Shown in pieces: positions 1 through 7,173 of a stretch of DNA of 64,000 bases (positions within the stretch are counted from its first letter, which is position 1; each line of letters starts with the position of its first letter). This stretch comes from Pseudomonadota bacterium (lineage in GTDB: Bacteria > Myxococcota_A > UBA796 > GCA-2862545). Both the position numbers and the translations under genes were made by a program. Below the pieces are notes generated by a model that was not told where the DNA came from, ran no database searches, and saw only the letters and a program-made list of their open reading frames with translations. The stretch lies in assembly GCA_005776945.1 (NCBI GenBank), contig SXOB01000051.1:1-64000 (forward strand). The letters are read 5' to 3'.

Positions 1-351
1 AAGAACTTCGACCCCCGCGCCAAGATCATCAAGACCGCGTGTGACCGCATCCTCACCAAGCTCGGCATCAAAGACCCGCTCCTCGACATCGCGAAGCGGC
101 TCGAGGAGGCGGCGCTCTCGGATTCTTACTTCGTTGATCGCAAGCTGTACCCCAACGTCGACTTCTACAGCGGCATCATCTACCGGGCGATGGGCATCCC
201 AACGAACATGTTCACCGTGATGTTCGTCCTCGGGCGGCTTCCCGGCTGGATCGCCCACTGGAAGGAGATGCGCGAGGATCCCGAGGGCTACCGGATCTGC
301 CGTCCGCGCCAAGTTTACACGGGCGAGACCATCCGCCCGTTCGTCCGCTGA
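1..351 (+). CDS. gltA: Citrate synthase, C-terminal part (5' end outside window)
   Basis: The frame is open from the first base and ends at TGA 349-351, giving the last 116 residues. Citrate synthase condenses oxaloacetate with acetyl-CoA in the cytoplasm to start the TCA cycle. The stretch [16 protein letters not shown] carries the conserved catalytic Asp of type II citrate synthases, and it is followed by the typical [17 protein letters not shown] helix and the RPRQVYTG tail. The C-terminus has the usual length, so only the N-terminal part is missing because of the window edge. The next gene probably starts inside this stop codon (CTGA). Malate dehydrogenase and PEP carboxykinase lie further along the window. 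The family call is close to certain. Confidence 0.95.
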   Translation, partial: KNFDPRAKIIKTACDRILTKLGIKDPLLDIAKRLEEAALSDSYFVDRKLYPNVDFYSGIIYRAMGIPTNMFTVMFVLGRLPGWIAHWKEMREDPEGYRICRPRQVYTGETIRPFVR

Positions 352-860
352 TCGCGGCCCTCCTTGCGCTGGCCTGCGGCCCGGACCGCGGGGCCCTCGA
401 CGGTCGCTGGCGGCTGACCGCCATCGACCTTGGCAATGGCGAAGCCGACGCCGAGGTCATCGCCGGTGGTCTCGATGCCATATGTCCCGCAGGGCGGACG
501 ACGTTCGAATTCCGCCCGACAACGCTTCGGGTCGCACGCGAGACGACCTGCCGCGTCGGCAACAGCTGGTGGGGCTGTACCGCCGCCGTCGACGCACCCT
601 TGACCCGCGACGGTTCGAAGCTCGTCGTGGCGGGTCCCGTTTCGGCGTCGGCGTCCTTTGCCCCCATCGACGAGGAAGCGGAAAGCGAACCGCCGGCCAC
701 GCGCTGCGCGGTGAGCGTGGACGCCTCGACCTTCCGCGTCTCGGAACTTTCTAGCGGCGACCTCGTACTTGTGGACGTGACCACCGGTGCGCGTTTGCGC
801 TTTGCTGGCGACCCTGGCCGCGTGGACTGGGTCGCGATGACCCGGGCGGTCTCCCGATGA
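348..860 (+). CDS. Small lipoprotein, paralogue of the next gene; candidate CTG start
   Basis: The coding frame extends well upstream of the first ATG/GTG/TTG in frame (TTG at 600). From 351 it reads [20 protein letters not shown], a lipoprotein signal with its Cys about ten residues in. The only start that fits is a CTG at 348-350 that overlaps the citrate synthase stop as CTGA; this gives 170 residues. No Shine-Dalgarno sequence is visible, so coupling to the upstream gene is inferred. The mature part has the pattern LDGRW, then TTFEF and a Cys, which also occurs in the following protein, so the two look like tandem paralogues. Function is unknown. If CTG is not used, the start is unclear, but the frame is coding. 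Confidence 0.6.
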   Translation: MIAALLALACGPDRGALDGRWRLTAIDLGNGEADAEVIAGGLDAICPAGRTTFEFRPTTLRVARETTCRVGNSWWGCTAAVDAPLTRDGSKLVVAGPVSASASFAPIDEEAESEPPATRCAVSVDASTFRVSELSSGDLVLVDVTTGARLRFAGDPGRVDWVAMTRAVSR

Positions 861-1342
861 TGGGCTGGTGGGCGGCGTTGGCCCTCGCTCAGCCCCTCGA
901 TGGGCGTTGGGACGTCGTCGGCACCATCGCCCGGCGGATGGCAGAGGAAGTCACGGACCCGCCGTGCGGTCCCAGCCAGACGACCTGGACCTTTTCGCCT
1001 TCGCTCGTCACGGCCGAGATCCGTCGTTCGTGTCCGGACAGCGTGGCGCCCCACATGCTCGACGTCGTCGTGGCGGCACCCCTCCGCTGGACCTTCAATC
1101 GGATTGTCGAAACGCCTGGGGTCGCCGGAGCCGGTGCCCTTTCGCACCTGGAAGACCGTAGGGAGTTGGACCCGTCGGCGATGCCGCGACCCATCGTCCG
1201 CGATCTGCCGCCCACGGGCGTCATCCTGCCGCCAGGACCCTGGTGGGTCGAGCCTCTTCAGATCCGCAACGGCCGTGAAGAAGTGCGCATCGTCCTGCCG
1301 GACGGCACGACCACGATCTTGGCGCGCAGCACGGCGCCCTAG
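857..1342 (+). CDS. Small secreted protein, paralogue of the preceding lipoprotein
   Basis: This 161-residue protein starts at an ATG overlapping the previous TGA (ATGA); a second ATG follows directly at 860. It begins [18 protein letters not shown], a very short uncharged signal peptide probably cut after ALA. The mature protein shares LDGRW and a 'TT-aromatic-x-F...Cys' pattern with the gene before it. The two probably form one transcription unit, possibly together with citrate synthase. It has four Cys-containing or Pro-rich stretches but no catalytic motif I recognise. It ends at TAG 1340-1342 and faces the convergent gene ending at 1373. Function unknown. Confidence 0.7.
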   Translation: MMGWWAALALAQPLDGRWDVVGTIARRMAEEVTDPPCGPSQTTWTFSPSLVTAEIRRSCPDSVAPHMLDVVVAAPLRWTFNRIVETPGVAGAGALSHLEDRRELDPSAMPRPIVRDLPPTGVILPPGPWWVEPLQIRNGREEVRIVLPDGTTTILARSTAP

Positions 1343-1372
1343 TCCGCTTGGCGACGCCTTCCGCCTACGGCT

Positions 1373-1756
1373 TCAGCGAATGGCTTCGCGCAGCTTGGTG
1401 ACCAAAGCGGTCGCTTGCCGAGCGGGGTCCACCACGAAGATCACGACGTTTCCGTCTCGGAGCAAGAGGACGCCGGACCCGTCGCCGGCGGCCTCATCGG
1501 CGACCACCGAGGCCGGCGCGGGGCCTAGGGTTTTGTTCGTGACGTTCCGTGCCCAGGCCGCGAAGGCCGCCGTCGCCTCCGCGTCATCCGCCGCATTCCA
1601 AACTCGCACAAGGCCGGCTTCCCCAAAGGAGGCGCGCCACGTGCCGGTGTTCTCGTTGATCGTCGGCTCGCGCAGACCAAGTGCCGCGGCGTCGGCGGCA
1701 GCCAATTCGCGAGCGTCGGCCGTCGCAAACAAAAGGGACAGTAGGGTGTTGATCAT
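1373..1756 (-). CDS. Small secreted protein of unknown function
   Basis: A 127-residue product begins MINTLLSLLFATADA, an uncharged signal peptide with a likely cleavage site after ADA. Its ATG overlaps the TGA of the transglutaminase-like lipoprotein upstream (ATGA at 1753-1756), so the two are translationally coupled. The mature part is Ala-rich and may be a small alpha/beta fold: it contains WRASFGEAGLVRVW and the beta-rich GVLLLRDGNVVIFVVDP. That layout recalls small periplasmic proteins with a DUF-type stress fold, but I do not recognise the family. Coupling to the upstream gene suggests a shared envelope role. Confidence 0.65.
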   Translation of the reverse strand: MINTLLSLLFATADARELAAADAAALGLREPTINENTGTWRASFGEAGLVRVWNAADDAEATAAFAAWARNVTNKTLGPAPASVVADEAAGDGSGVLLLRDGNVVIFVVDPARQATALVTKLREAIR

Positions 1757-3297
1757 TGGATTTGGACCCTCGATTCGGAATCATAGACGGCATCACCGCG
1801 GGCGACGAGACGGTCGAGGTACTCCGTGCCGTCCATGCTCTGGACGAGCGTCTCGACGTAGGGGGCGAGCCACGGGTCCTCATCGCCGTCCACCGCGAGG
1901 GTCGCGTCCCAGACGGTGAGCGCCCCATCGTTCGTGGTGACGGCGTGGTAGCTGAAGCCACATCCGCCCGGCCCGAAGGGACAGTGTGTCCACTCGTCAT
2001 TGCCGATGGCAAGAATGTAGTTCAGGTCGAAGTCTTCCAGGATCACGATGTGGTGCAACTCTGCGCCGAGCATATTTGCATAGGTCGCGAGAATGTTGCC
2101 AGCATCGGAGCAGTTGATCACGTTGCCGTCGGCGCGCGCCAAGAAGTCGCCAAGATAAAAGACAGGCTCGTCCCAGTCGAATCCGTCGTACTCCGAATAG
2201 CGACTGGCCCCGAAGTCTGTGTCGTAGGTCAGGCCCAAGTCGCGAAACACCCATTCGGTGAGCGCATTCGTGACGGCGGCGTGCTCTGGAGCGACGTCAG
2301 CAAGCTCCATCAGCGCCGGCTCCGCGGCTTCCGGCCAGACGTGGTACTTCGCGCCCTCCCAGCCAAACGTGACGTTCCCAAGCAGCCGGTAAATGCGGTA
2401 CGGAATCGCCTGCTGGCTCAATTCCACGCCGTCGAGCAAGTAGCGGACGGTGACTTCTCCGTCCTCGACGCCGAGCGCGGTTGCGGCCGACCAGGTCACC
2501 ACCACCGGAACGCCCGACTGCAAGGGCGAACCGGAAACGACCGTTCCCCCTTCGACTTGGACCTCGATGCCAAAGCCGTCGAAGCCAGGGTCGCCGAGGC
2601 CCGACACGTCCGCCGGCGTCAGCGAGAGGGTTGGCACGTCGTCCCACGCGAACGCGACGGGCGAGGCCTCGCCGACGTCGGGGGCCGCCCGCAAATCGGA
2701 CGTCACGGCCGGAAACGCCGTGGTGGTCAGGCCGTCGTCGAGGGCGTCGATCGCCGTAAATGGCAAAAAAAGGTCCTGAAGCGCCGGGGTAGCGGGCCAG
2801 AAGAGCGGCTCTTGGATCACGTCGATGCCGTCGCCCGACCAGGTGGCCGCGGCGACACCCGGACGGACGGCCACCGTCGTCAGTTCGGTCGACACCCCAT
2901 CGCGTTCGCTCGACACCATGTAGGGGCCCGTCACGACCGGCAGCCCTTCGACACGACCATCCCAGGTCGCGACGCCAGACCCATCAAAGTCGCCCGACGC
3001 CAGGACGGCACCCGCAGCGTCGCGAATCTCCCACGATGCGCCCGACTCTCCCACCATCGACAAAGGCGCGCCCAAAGGATCGAAGGCGGCCGGAACCGAC
3101 AACGTCGGCGCCACCGGCAGGGTCGTACCACCCGTGCCCCCGGTTCCCGCCGTTGTGCCGCCCCCCCCTGTCCCACCAGTCGGAGGGTTCGTTCCACCGC
3201 CGCCATTCGTCGGGCCCGGCGGATCGACAACCCCGCCCGTGAGCGACGCGTCGCCCTCCGGAGGGACGCAGGCTGCCGCCACGAGGATAAACCACAT
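1753..3297 (-). CDS. Lipoprotein with transglutaminase-like C-terminal domain
   Basis: The frame opens at 3318, but AAGGGGAGG lies inside that extension, six bases before the ATG at 3297, so the start is placed there (514 residues). The protein begins MWFILVAAAC, a lipoprotein signal with Cys10 and no charged residue. A Gly/Thr/Pro-rich linker (about 20-60) is followed by a beta-rich region. The C-terminal region contains NCSDAGNILATYANMLG (Cys396), SYHAVTT (His451) and VWDATLAVDGD (Asp464). The order Cys-His-Asp and the spacing match the transglutaminase-like fold used by peptidases and cross-linking enzymes. Activity is inferred. Three other Cys near 439-446 may form disulfides. The gene is coupled to the small secreted gene after it. 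Confidence 0.75.
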   Translation of the reverse strand: MWFILVAAACVPPEGDASLTGGVVDPPGPTNGGGGTNPPTGGTGGGGTTAGTGGTGGTTLPVAPTLSVPAAFDPLGAPLSMVGESGASWEIRDAAGAVLASGDFDGSGVATWDGRVEGLPVVTGPYMVSSERDGVSTELTTVAVRPGVAAATWSGDGIDVIQEPLFWPATPALQDLFLPFTAIDALDDGLTTTAFPAVTSDLRAAPDVGEASPVAFAWDDVPTLSLTPADVSGLGDPGFDGFGIEVQVEGGTVVSGSPLQSGVPVVVTWSAATALGVEDGEVTVRYLLDGVELSQQAIPYRIYRLLGNVTFGWEGAKYHVWPEAAEPALMELADVAPEHAAVTNALTEWVFRDLGLTYDTDFGASRYSEYDGFDWDEPVFYLGDFLARADGNVINCSDAGNILATYANMLGAELHHIVILEDFDLNYILAIGNDEWTHCPFGPGGCGFSYHAVTTNDGALTVWDATLAVDGDEDPWLAPYVETLVQSMDGTEYLDRLVARGDAVYDSESRVQIQ

Positions 3298-3303
3298 CGC
3301 TTG

Positions 3304-3312
3304 CCTCCCCTT
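3304..3312 (-). promoter_or_regulatory. Ribosome binding site that fixes the lipoprotein start at 3297
   Basis: On the minus strand the bases read AAGGGGAGG, six bases before ATG 3297. They lie within the in-frame extension from 3318 and argue that MWFILVAAAC is the true N-terminus. Confidence 0.75.
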
Positions 3313-3373
3313 GGCCATCTAATCGCCGCCGCCGTGCGCCCTGCCAAGGATTTGCCAGCAGCCTTCGCGAGCG

Positions 3374-4516
3374 TCAGCCCGACCCGTCGTCCGTCGCCGG
3401 CACTTCGGGGCCGAACGCGTCCGAACCCCGCCACAGCGCCAACAGGTCCGGCGCAAGCGTCCGTGCGACGCCGGCCAGTGGCACCGCGAGCAGCAGACCC
3501 ACCAGGCCGCCAATCTGGGCCCCTGCGATGAGCGCCAGGATGACTCCGACGGGCGGCAGCCCAATCCGGTCGCCGATGATGCGGGGCGTGATGATGTACG
3601 CCTCGATCTGCTGGACAATGAAGAACACGGCGACGACACCCACCATGGGGCCCGGTCCCACCCAATCCAGGAACGTGTGCGACAGCGCGAGCGCCATGCC
3701 AAGTAACGGTCCAAAGTAAGGAATGACGTTGAGCCCGCCCGTCGCGAGGCCAATCGCCATCGCAACGCCGACGCTGAGGTCCGAAAGACCGAACACGATC
3801 GAGAGCCCCACGCCGTAGGCCAGGCCGAGAAGGCAGGCGACCTCGACCTGGCCGCGGAACCAGGCCCCCACGACGTCGTCGATACGAACGAGACGATCGC
3901 GGAGCGGGGCGCGAAAGCGAGGAGGCACCTGTTCCATCGTGAAGGCCGCCATGCGATCGAAGTCCCGAAGGAAAAAGAACGTAAGGACGGGGATCAGGAC
4001 GAGGTTGACGAGGCTGGCCGCCACGGCGCCAAGTTTCGTCCCCAATTCAGCGGCGGCGCCGGCGAGGGGCTTGACGAGCAAGGGCGCTTGGTCGCGCACG
4101 AGGAGCAGGTAGTCGGCCACCCGGTCGGGTACGCGAACGTCGAAGTTCGCCTCTACCCACGGGACGAGGCGTTCCTCCACGAGCACGAGGCCAACCGGCA
4201 GCCGTTCGACGGCCAGCGCAGCTTGATGGAGCAACAGCGGCACCGTGAAGGCCACCGCGACAACGGCCAACGTCCCCACGCCGGCGAACACGAGCCCGGC
4301 CGCCTGGGTTCGCGACCAGCCCCTCGCCTCCAAACGGTCCGCAAAGGGGTCGAGGAGGTAGGCGAACGCCAGCGAAATGATGACCGGGACCAACACCGGT
4401 TCCATCGCGCGCACAAGGGCGACGAGGACCACGACAGCGAAGGTCAGCGTCGCCAACCGCGCCAATTCGTAAGGCCAGCGCCTCAGCCCGACGGGGAGAT
4501 CGTCGTCGCCGTTCAG
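3374..4516 (-). CDS. AI-2E family transporter (PerM/YdiK-like), candidate CTG start
   Basis: The product is a polytopic inner-membrane protein of about 380 residues with the AI-2E exporter layout: N-terminal hairpins (LATLTFAVVVLVALV, VLVPVIISLAFAYLLDPF), a long loop, then VLTFFFLRDFDRM and the C-terminal GLNVIPYFGPLLGM and QQIEAYIITPRIIG signatures. Substrates of most relatives are unknown. No ATG, GTG or TTG start lies in a sensible place, because upstream ones fall deep inside the preceding gene. CTG at 4516-4514 overlaps the preceding TGA as CTGA and has a perfect AGGAGG four bases upstream (4521-4526), so I propose a CTG start. The gene follows a WecA-like gene, which suggests an envelope role. 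Confidence 0.85.
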   Translation of the reverse strand: MNGDDDLPVGLRRWPYELARLATLTFAVVVLVALVRAMEPVLVPVIISLAFAYLLDPFADRLEARGWSRTQAAGLVFAGVGTLAVVAVAFTVPLLLHQAALAVERLPVGLVLVEERLVPWVEANFDVRVPDRVADYLLLVRDQAPLLVKPLAGAAAELGTKLGAVAASLVNLVLIPVLTFFFLRDFDRMAAFTMEQVPPRFRAPLRDRLVRIDDVVGAWFRGQVEVACLLGLAYGVGLSIVFGLSDLSVGVAMAIGLATGGLNVIPYFGPLLGMALALSHTFLDWVGPGPMVGVVAVFFIVQQIEAYIITPRIIGDRIGLPPVGVILALIAGAQIGGLVGLLLAVPLAGVARTLAPDLLALWRGSDAFGPEVPATDDGSG

Positions 4517-6042
4517 GCGCCCTCCTGTCCACGTGGCAGCACCACCATGCGCGGGCCGGTCTCGAACGCAATCTCGAGGACCCGATCCCGGAGCACCATG
4601 GCGAGCCACTCGTACACCGGCGCTTCCGGGAGGTGCAATTCGCTCGCGGGAACGGCCCAGCCAAACCGGACGTCCCCCCGAATCGTGACGTCGCCCAAGG
4701 CCCAATCCACGGGGATTTCAATCTCGTGGCCGGCTGGACTCACGTCGGCACCGTGGCGCGCGAATTGAACCTCGGCCTGCCGCACCCCCCCCCTCGCTCC
4801 AATGACAAGGCGCACATCGAAGCGCGAGAGGTCCGAACCCCTCGCCCAGCCAACCAGCCGTTCCATGGCCTCGTCGACGGTCGTGGCCCCACGGAGCGCC
4901 ACGCCCGCCGCCTGAAGCGATGCAAGGTGGTTCACCATGTGCCGGCGACGGAGCAGACCATGGCGTGCGGTCCGACCGATGTGGGCAAAATCGACGATGC
5001 CAAGGGCGCGTACCGCCAAGGCCGCCACGAGCAAGTAGAGCGTCAACAGCACCGCAGCCTGGCGGCTGTTGGCCAATACGAGCGCAAGCGCAACGAGGGC
5101 GCAGAGCAAACACGCCGAGTACAACATCAGGACGGTTCGACGGTGGCTGAAGCCGAGCGCGAGCAAGCGATGATGGACGTGGCCTTTGTCCGCGGCGAAC
5201 AGGGACCGGCCGGCCAACACGCGCCGCACGACGGCGAGCAGCGTGTCCATGAACGGAACGCCAAGCGCGATGACCGGAACCAGGATGGCGACGACAGCCC
5301 GTGATTTCACCGACCCTTGAAGGCTCGTAGCGGCAAGCGCAAAGCCTAGGAACAAGCTGCCTGAGTCCCCCATGAAGATCGATGCCGGATTGAAGTTGTA
5401 CAGCAGAAATCCGAGCACGGCTCCCGCAAGCGCAATGCTCGCGTAGGCGGTCAGTTCCACCGGCTGAAGCAGACAGACCACGAACAACGTGCAGGACGCG
5501 ATGAGGGCGACACCTCCCGCCAGGCCGTCGAGGCCATCGATGAGGTTGATCGCGTTGATGATCGCAACGAACCACAACACGGTCACGGGGTAGGCCAAGA
5601 GGCCCAACTCGAAGGGGGGCCCCATCGGATTGCCAAGCAGCTCAATCCGGTAGTCGAATGCCGCGTACATCAGGCTGGCGACCCCGACCTGCCAGGCGAG
5701 CTTGGGCCACGCGCCGAGGCCTCGGACGTCGTCAACCAACCCGAGTACGACGATGAGGCCGGCACCGATGAACAGGCCGATCACCTCATCGGGATTGGCG
5801 CGCCATGCGTCGCCGACGGCGTTGTCCACCCAACCAACCGCCGCCATGGCCATGAACCAAGCGGCCGCGATCGCCAGCCCGCCCACCCTTGGAATCGGCG
5901 CAGAATGCACCTTGCGCGCGTCGGGCTGGTCCACCCAGCCGAGCTTCAGAGCAAGCTCCCGCATCATCGGCGTCAAGGCCGCCGAAACGACAAATGCGAG
6001 CGCAAATCCAGCGAGAAAGGTCAAGGGTTTCCCAAGCCGCAC
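4513..6042 (-). CDS. WecA/TagO-type undecaprenyl-phosphate sugar-1-phosphate transferase with C-terminal extension
   Basis: This 509-residue membrane protein belongs to the polyprenyl-phosphate N-acetylhexosamine-1-phosphate transferases, which start O-antigen, ECA or teichoic acid synthesis at the cytoplasmic face. Visible landmarks are VDQPDARKVHSAPIPRVGG (37-55), LVDDVRGL (102-109), NAINLIDGLDGLAGG (163-177), NFNPASIFMGDSGSLFLG (216-233) and DKGHVHHRLL (285-294). Family members usually end near 350-370; here about 140 extra soluble residues follow and may be a regulatory or binding domain. The start is a GTG at 6042. The stop overlaps the permease start. The lipid-linked sugar specificity cannot be read from the sequence. 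Confidence 0.88.
   Translation of the reverse strand: MRLGKPLTFLAGFALAFVVSAALTPMMRELALKLGWVDQPDARKVHSAPIPRVGGLAIAAAWFMAMAAVGWVDNAVGDAWRANPDEVIGLFIGAGLIVVLGLVDDVRGLGAWPKLAWQVGVASLMYAAFDYRIELLGNPMGPPFELGLLAYPVTVLWFVAIINAINLIDGLDGLAGGVALIASCTLFVVCLLQPVELTAYASIALAGAVLGFLLYNFNPASIFMGDSGSLFLGFALAATSLQGSVKSRAVVAILVPVIALGVPFMDTLLAVVRRVLAGRSLFAADKGHVHHRLLALGFSHRRTVLMLYSACLLCALVALALVLANSRQAAVLLTLYLLVAALAVRALGIVDFAHIGRTARHGLLRRRHMVNHLASLQAAGVALRGATTVDEAMERLVGWARGSDLSRFDVRLVIGARGGVRQAEVQFARHGADVSPAGHEIEIPVDWALGDVTIRGDVRFGWAVPASELHLPEAPVYEWLAMVLRDRVLEIAFETGPRMVVLPRGQEGA
4521..4526 (-). promoter_or_regulatory. Shine-Dalgarno AGGAGG in front of a CTG start
   Basis: Minus-strand AGGAGG, then GCGC, then CTG at 4516. 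The four-base spacer equals that seen before GTG 6096 and TTG 56581, which supports CTG as the start of the permease gene. Confidence 0.6.
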
Positions 6043-6095
6043 TATCGCAGGGCGGCCGACCGGGCCGGCGCTAGGCCTGGGCGCTAGGAGGGCCC

Positions 6096-6371
6096 GTGCC
6101 GTCGAGCCATCCGGACCTCAAGCGCCGCACCGGCGCAGACCCGCGACCAACGGAGCGCCGCCCCGTGGTCGAGCGGGTTTCCGCGGCTTCGGCCCCGCAC
6201 CGCCCGGCGACGCCCGCACCGGCGCCTCGCCGCGCGAACACGCCCTCGGCCCACCCACTGAACACAGCGCGGTGGGTCCTCATCGGCGGCGCGGCCGCTG
6301 CGCTGTCCCTGCTCCTCGCCGTGCTCGTCGCCCTGGTCTCGGCCCTCGGCCTTGGCCGCTGGCTGGCATAG
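6096..6371 (+). CDS. Small single-span membrane protein
   Basis: A 91-residue protein starts at GTG 6096, preceded by AGGAGG at 6086-6091 with a four-base spacer. The first 55 residues are polar and rich in Pro, Arg and Ala. One strong transmembrane helix follows (WVLIGGAAAALSLLLAVLVA, about 60-82). It lies between the divergent WecA-like gene and the PEBP lipoprotein gene, and it ends 31 bases before the next start. No family is recognised. The good ribosome binding site and hydrophobic segment support a real gene, but compositional bias leaves doubt. Confidence 0.5.
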   Translation: MPSSHPDLKRRTGADPRPTERRPVVERVSAASAPHRPATPAPAPRRANTPSAHPLNTARWVLIGGAAAALSLLLAVLVALVSALGLGRWLA

Positions 6372-6402
6372 AAGCGGCCAGCGCCACCTCGGAGCCGTCC
6401 CG

Positions 6403-7170
6403 ATGTTCTTCATCCCCTACCTCCTGGCCTGCGGTGACCAAACGGCGACCGATGGGTCGGACGTCGGCCCCGACGATTCCCCGACCGAAACCGATACGGA
6501 CGGAGGCACGGGCTCTGTCGGCGGCACCGACACGCCGACCGATCCCCCAACGGACACGGACACCGGGCCCCCAACGGACACGGACACCGGGCCCCCAACG
6601 GACACGGACACCGGGTCCCCGACGGACACCGGCACCGGCCCGCCCCCTGCCTTCACGGTGGAGATTCCCGACCTCTACGACGTCAGCGCTCACCCCATCG
6701 GCGCCGAGTGCCCAGACGGCCTGCCCGAGATCTACAGCTGCGATGGAAGCAACCCGCAGGTTGCCTGGACGGGAATCCCAGCAGGAACCGTCACATTGGC
6801 ACTCATCTTCGATGACCCGGATGCAGGTGACTACCCCCACTGGGCCATCTACAACCTTCCGCCGACCATCGACGGTCTGGACGCCGCCATCAGCGGGGCG
6901 TCCATTCCCCTGCCCCATGACCTGCCGAGCGACCCCGTCGCTGGCATCGAGGCTCGCGAGTTGAAGAACGGCGCCGGCGACATCGGGTACTTTGGCTCCT
7001 GCCCGGCGGACCCCCACGTCTACCGGTGGCGGCTGTTCGCGTTGAACGCGATCCTGCCCGCAATCACGTCGGGCAACGGCTTCGACCAGTTCGAAGAACT
7101 TGAAGATCTCGCGGGCGACGCTCAAATGGATGTGGCCGTCGCTTGTAGCGCCTACGGCCCAGGATTCTGA
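6403..7170 (+). CDS. PEBP/RKIP-like (YbhB/YbcL family) lipoprotein
   Basis: The frame is open from 6352, but ATG 6403 (with GGAG upstream) gives the lipoprotein signal MFFIPYLLAC with Cys10, so I start there (255 residues). An acidic Asp/Thr/Pro linker follows and includes three tandem 24-bp repeats. The C-terminal 170 residues are a phosphatidylethanolamine-binding fold: DDPDAGDYPHWAIYNLP and GYFGSCPADPHVYRWRLFAL are the two ligand-pocket signatures. Bacterial members are small cytoplasmic or periplasmic proteins of unclear role; a lipid-anchored copy is less usual. The next gene starts three bases after the stop. Confidence 0.85.
   Translation: MFFIPYLLACGDQTATDGSDVGPDDSPTETDTDGGTGSVGGTDTPTDPPTDTDTGPPTDTDTGPPTDTDTGSPTDTGTGPPPAFTVEIPDLYDVSAHPIGAECPDGLPEIYSCDGSNPQVAWTGIPAGTVTLALIFDDPDAGDYPHWAIYNLPPTIDGLDAAISGASIPLPHDLPSDPVAGIEARELKNGAGDIGYFGSCPADPHVYRWRLFALNAILPAITSGNGFDQFEELEDLAGDAQMDVAVACSAYGPGF
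6547..6618 (+). repeat. Three tandem 24-bp coding repeats in a lipoprotein linker
   Basis: The unit CCAACGGACACGGACACCGG plus four bases occurs three times head to tail, the last with two changes, and encodes the PTDTDTGP stalk of the PEBP lipoprotein. The in-frame unit length means copy-number change would only alter linker length. Confidence 0.85.
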
Positions 7171-7173
7171 CAC

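Noticed and set aside
1756-3531. Long plus-strand open frame opposite the transglutaminase-like lipoprotein
   Set aside because: His/Arg/Asp-rich shadow without motifs; the minus-strand lipoprotein has a signal peptide, ribosome site and triad.
6547-6618. CRISPR-like regular repeats
   Set aside because: The units are directly adjacent without spacers, are in frame and encode the linker of a lipoprotein.
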